DNA from: G020354785 sp964521285
GTDB taxonomy: Bacteria; Bacteroidota; Bacteroidia; Bacteroidales; UBA10428
DNA: 9,362 nucleotides
Assembly (NCBI GenBank): GCA_964521285.1
Contig: CAZFQS010000055.1
Location: 1 to 9,362, forward strand
Direction: 5' to 3'
A model generated the notes under the pieces. The model had not been told where the DNA came from. It ran no database searches and worked only from the letters and a program-made list of their open reading frames with translations. A program made the translations under genes and the position numbers. This document shows positions 7,617-9,362 of this stretch, piece after piece; the first letter of the stretch is position 1; each line of letters starts with the position of its first letter.

Positions 7617-7767
7617 AAAATAATAATCAAGAATAATCATCAGTTCCATTTAACAAATCAATGAAATAAACTTAATCAAGTCAGGCATATATAATAGTTA
7701 GCACCAATTAATTTTATGGACAACCAAATAAATCAATATAAGATTTAATATTAAATAATGTTTTATA

Positions 7768-9147
7768 ATGAAAAGGATTTTAATTGTTTTATTTCTTATC
7801 AGAGTTGTTTTAAGCACGATAGCCCAAATGCCCGAGCGGACTTCTGAGAATATTGAAAAATATAAAATGATTTGCAGGGAGTATATTTATAAAGAAATGA
7901 AAGGTATGTACAGGGAATCAGGAGGAGCGCTGAAATATCCATTTCTAGCGCCAGGAAGCAACCAGTATCTTGATATGCTTTGGGATTGGGATTCATGGTT
8001 AAGCAATATTGCATTGAGACAAATATTATTAGAAAATGGCAATGAGAAGGACTGCGAAGAGGCGCTTAAATATGAAAAGGGTTGTGTATTGAATTCCCTA
8101 AGTTATGGTGGAATGGATGGGTGGATTCCCATTTGGATTGAACGTGATGCTCCGAGCAGGGAAGAGATGTTAAGTGAACGTAATCCTTGGAAAAGCAATA
8201 TGCATAAACCAACCTTGGCACAGCACGCTGCTTTTATTGTTAAAAATATGAATGGCGACGCAGAGTGGTTACGTGACGATTTTTATGCCTTGCAGGCTTT
8301 TGTCAACAAATATCTCAACTTTCACCGTCATCCGGCTACGGGACTTTTATATTGGGAAACCGACGAAGCAATTGGAGTAGATAATGACCCATCCACCTTT
8401 TATCGTCCTTATGGAAGTTCAGGTTCAATATTTCTTAATGCTCTTATGTATAAAGAATTACAAGCAACAAATTATCTTGCTACTTGTCTAAATCTTCCCG
8501 ATATAGCAAAATACTATAGACAAGAGGCTGATCAATTATTGGAAAAAATTAAGTTGAATTGTTGGGATCCACGCGATGGATTTTATTACAGTGTAGACTT
8601 AAATTTGCGTCCTATTGAGAAACCGGACATAAAATCTCTTCAACCAGGTAAATTATATTTACACATAGGTCAGCCACGTACCTATGATTGTCTGATTCAG
8701 CGTCTGAGTGTATGGAGTGGATTTATGGCTATGTGGGCAAATATTGCAACCCCCCAACAAGCCAAGATAATGGTGGAAAAACATTTTCATGATACTTCAT
8801 CCTTCAATGCTCCGGCAGGTATCCGTACACTTTCTCCATTGGAAAAAATGTATGATACTAGGGCAAGTGGTAATCCTTCTTCGTGGTTAGGACCAATCTG
8901 GATTAATGTTAATTATTTGGTATTTAGAGGCCTTATCAACTATGGGTATTATAATGAGGCTAAAGAGCTGGCCGAGAAAACAGTTTTACTATTAGGAAGA
9001 GACTTTGAACGTTTTGGAGCTTTGCATGAATATTACTTACCTGAAAATGGAGAACCTGTGCTTAATAAAGGTTTTCAAAATTGGAATTTTCTTGTACTTA
9101 ATATGGCGGCATGGCTTGATAATAAAACCGTAGTAGTAGAGTTTTGA
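7768..9147 (+). CDS. exported GH63/GH37-like (alpha/alpha)6-barrel glycoside hydrolase
   Basis: Predicted inverting glycosidase of the GH63/GH37 (trehalase-like, MGH1-like) fold, 459 aa, likely periplasmic. A signal peptide ends near S-T-I-A-Q (about residue 19); Arg12 inside its hydrophobic core is unusual. The barrel shows W-D-W-D-S-W (72-77), the counterpart of the trehalase Y-x-W-D-x-Y-W stretch; H-K-P-T-L-A-Q, a substrate-channel motif; G-V-D-N-D-P (203-208), where D205 aligns by motif with the general acid in GH63/GH37 S-G-x-D; S-W-L-G-P-I-W (372-378); and H-E-Y-Y-x-P-E-N-G-E-P (420-430), where E421 is the expected general base. The length suits a bare catalytic barrel, much shorter than full GH63 processing glucosidases. 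Families with this fold hydrolyse trehalose, alpha-glucosides, mannosyl- or glucosylglycerate. With GH13 nearby, an alpha-glucoside is the leading guess. ATG 7768 is supported by the signal peptide; it has a promoter candidate of its own. Confidence 0.85.
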   Translation: MKRILIVLFLIRVVLSTIAQMPERTSENIEKYKMICREYIYKEMKGMYRESGGALKYPFLAPGSNQYLDMLWDWDSWLSNIALRQILLENGNEKDCEEALKYEKGCVLNSLSYGGMDGWIPIWIERDAPSREEMLSERNPWKSNMHKPTLAQHAAFIVKNMNGDAEWLRDDFYALQAFVNKYLNFHRHPATGLLYWETDEAIGVDNDPSTFYRPYGSSGSIFLNALMYKELQATNYLATCLNLPDIAKYYRQEADQLLEKIKLNCWDPRDGFYYSVDLNLRPIEKPDIKSLQPGKLYLHIGQPRTYDCLIQRLSVWSGFMAMWANIATPQQAKIMVEKHFHDTSSFNAPAGIRTLSPLEKMYDTRASGNPSSWLGPIWINVNYLVFRGLINYGYYNEAKELAEKTVLLLGRDFERFGALHEYYLPENGEPVLNKGFQNWNFLVLNMAAWLDNKTVVVEF

Positions 9148-9362
9148 CCTATTTATCTTATGACAAAATTGAGTAAATGGACTTTGTTTATAGCAAAAGG
9201 AATAAAAAATAATACTTAACTGTCAGTAAAAGTAAAACCTAATAATTATAAAAAAAATTAACTGGTACTAACCGTTGTGCCATAATTAAAGGAACATATT
9301 ATGAATTCAATAACCTAGCGCAACAAATCTAAAAAAAGTTAGATTTGTTAAATGGATAAAAA
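9148..9362. other. non-coding right flank
   Basis: AT-rich 215 bp after the GH63-like gene. Only very short ORFs exist: 19 codons at 9160-9219 and 5 codons at 9301-9318 (after an aaagga-like stretch), neither with supporting features. The main structure is the hairpin at 9322-9349. The next gene presumably starts beyond the window. Confidence 0.55.
9322..9349. repeat. perfect 11-bp inverted repeat with an embedded TAGATTTG box
   Basis: aacaaatctaa (9322-9332) and ttagatttgtt (9339-9349) are exact reverse complements around a 6-nt loop (aaaaag). No T-run follows on either strand, so it is not a standard terminator. The 3' arm contains TAGATTTG (9340-9347), a match to the TAnnTTTG -7 consensus, and tagatttgttaaa resembles taaatttgtttaa at 6133-6145 (11 of 13). 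An operator over a promoter of the next gene is possible, but no -33 TTG is seen. Confidence 0.55.

Larger units (their letters stand above)
7397..7767. other. 371-bp intergenic region between the LamG and GH63-like genes
   Basis: No convincing ORF on either strand. It holds an 18-nt inverted repeat (7444-7461) near the LamG gene and a candidate promoter (7588-7616) nearer the GH63-like gene, annotated separately. The rest is AT-rich sequence without a recognisable RNA or mobile element. The gap and the promoter suggest that the GH63-like gene is its own transcription unit. Confidence 0.6.

Noticed and set aside
9160..9219. 19-codon ORF after the GH63-like gene
   Set aside because: Too short, with no recognisable features and no convincing ribosome binding site; expected by chance.
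9301..9318. Five-codon ORF preceded by an aaagga-like stretch, possible leader peptide
   Set aside because: No regulatory codon run and no downstream gene in view to regulate; a chance match cannot be excluded.

Overview
The window looks like chromosomal DNA from an environmental member of the Bacteroidota (Bacteroidales-like). The support is AT-rich sequence with A/T-rich leaders lacking clear Shine-Dalgarno sites, promoter boxes of the Bacteroidota form TAnnTTTG, a lipoprotein with an acidic tail right after the lipid-bearing cysteine (C-S-K-E-E-E), and gene families common in that phylum (a DUF4982-type GH2, a LamG lipoprotein). All five convincing genes lie on the + strand; I see no RNA gene, insertion sequence or CRISPR array.

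Layout. Bases 3-167 may hold the tail of an unrecognised gene. 207-1802 encodes a polytopic GT39/ArnT-like glycosyltransferase, an envelope biosynthesis function. From 2085 onward the content switches to glycan breakdown: a periplasmic GH2 glycosidase (2085-4580), a surface-type GH13 alpha-amylase-family lipoprotein (4742-6130), a lipoprotein with a C-terminal LamG/concanavalin-like domain (6194-7396) and, after a 371-bp gap, an exported GH63/GH37-like (alpha/alpha)6-barrel glycosidase (7768-9147). The last 215 bp are non-coding and contain a strong inverted repeat just before the window ends.

How the genes may work together (inference). The GH13 lipoprotein would cut an alpha-glucan-like chain at the cell surface, the LamG lipoprotein could bind glycan next to it, and the GH2 and GH63-like enzymes would trim the products in the periplasm. 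This is the logic of a polysaccharide utilization locus, but no SusC/SusD pair, regulator or inner-membrane sugar transporter is visible here, and a beta-type GH2 is mixed with two alpha-type enzymes, so the substrate is not obvious.

The most unusual non-coding signal is a near-identical block of about 20 bp (gctaaatttg followed by a tttRagtatt-like stretch) after the stop codons of both the GH2 and the GH13 gene. It contains a TAnnTTTG box, and a related box lies in the hairpin at the right edge. This suggests a shared cis-element for the lipoprotein genes. Nothing here amounts to a clearly new system; the best candidates for novelty are the LamG protein's N-terminal domain, the substrate of the GH63-like enzyme, and the repeated intergenic element.
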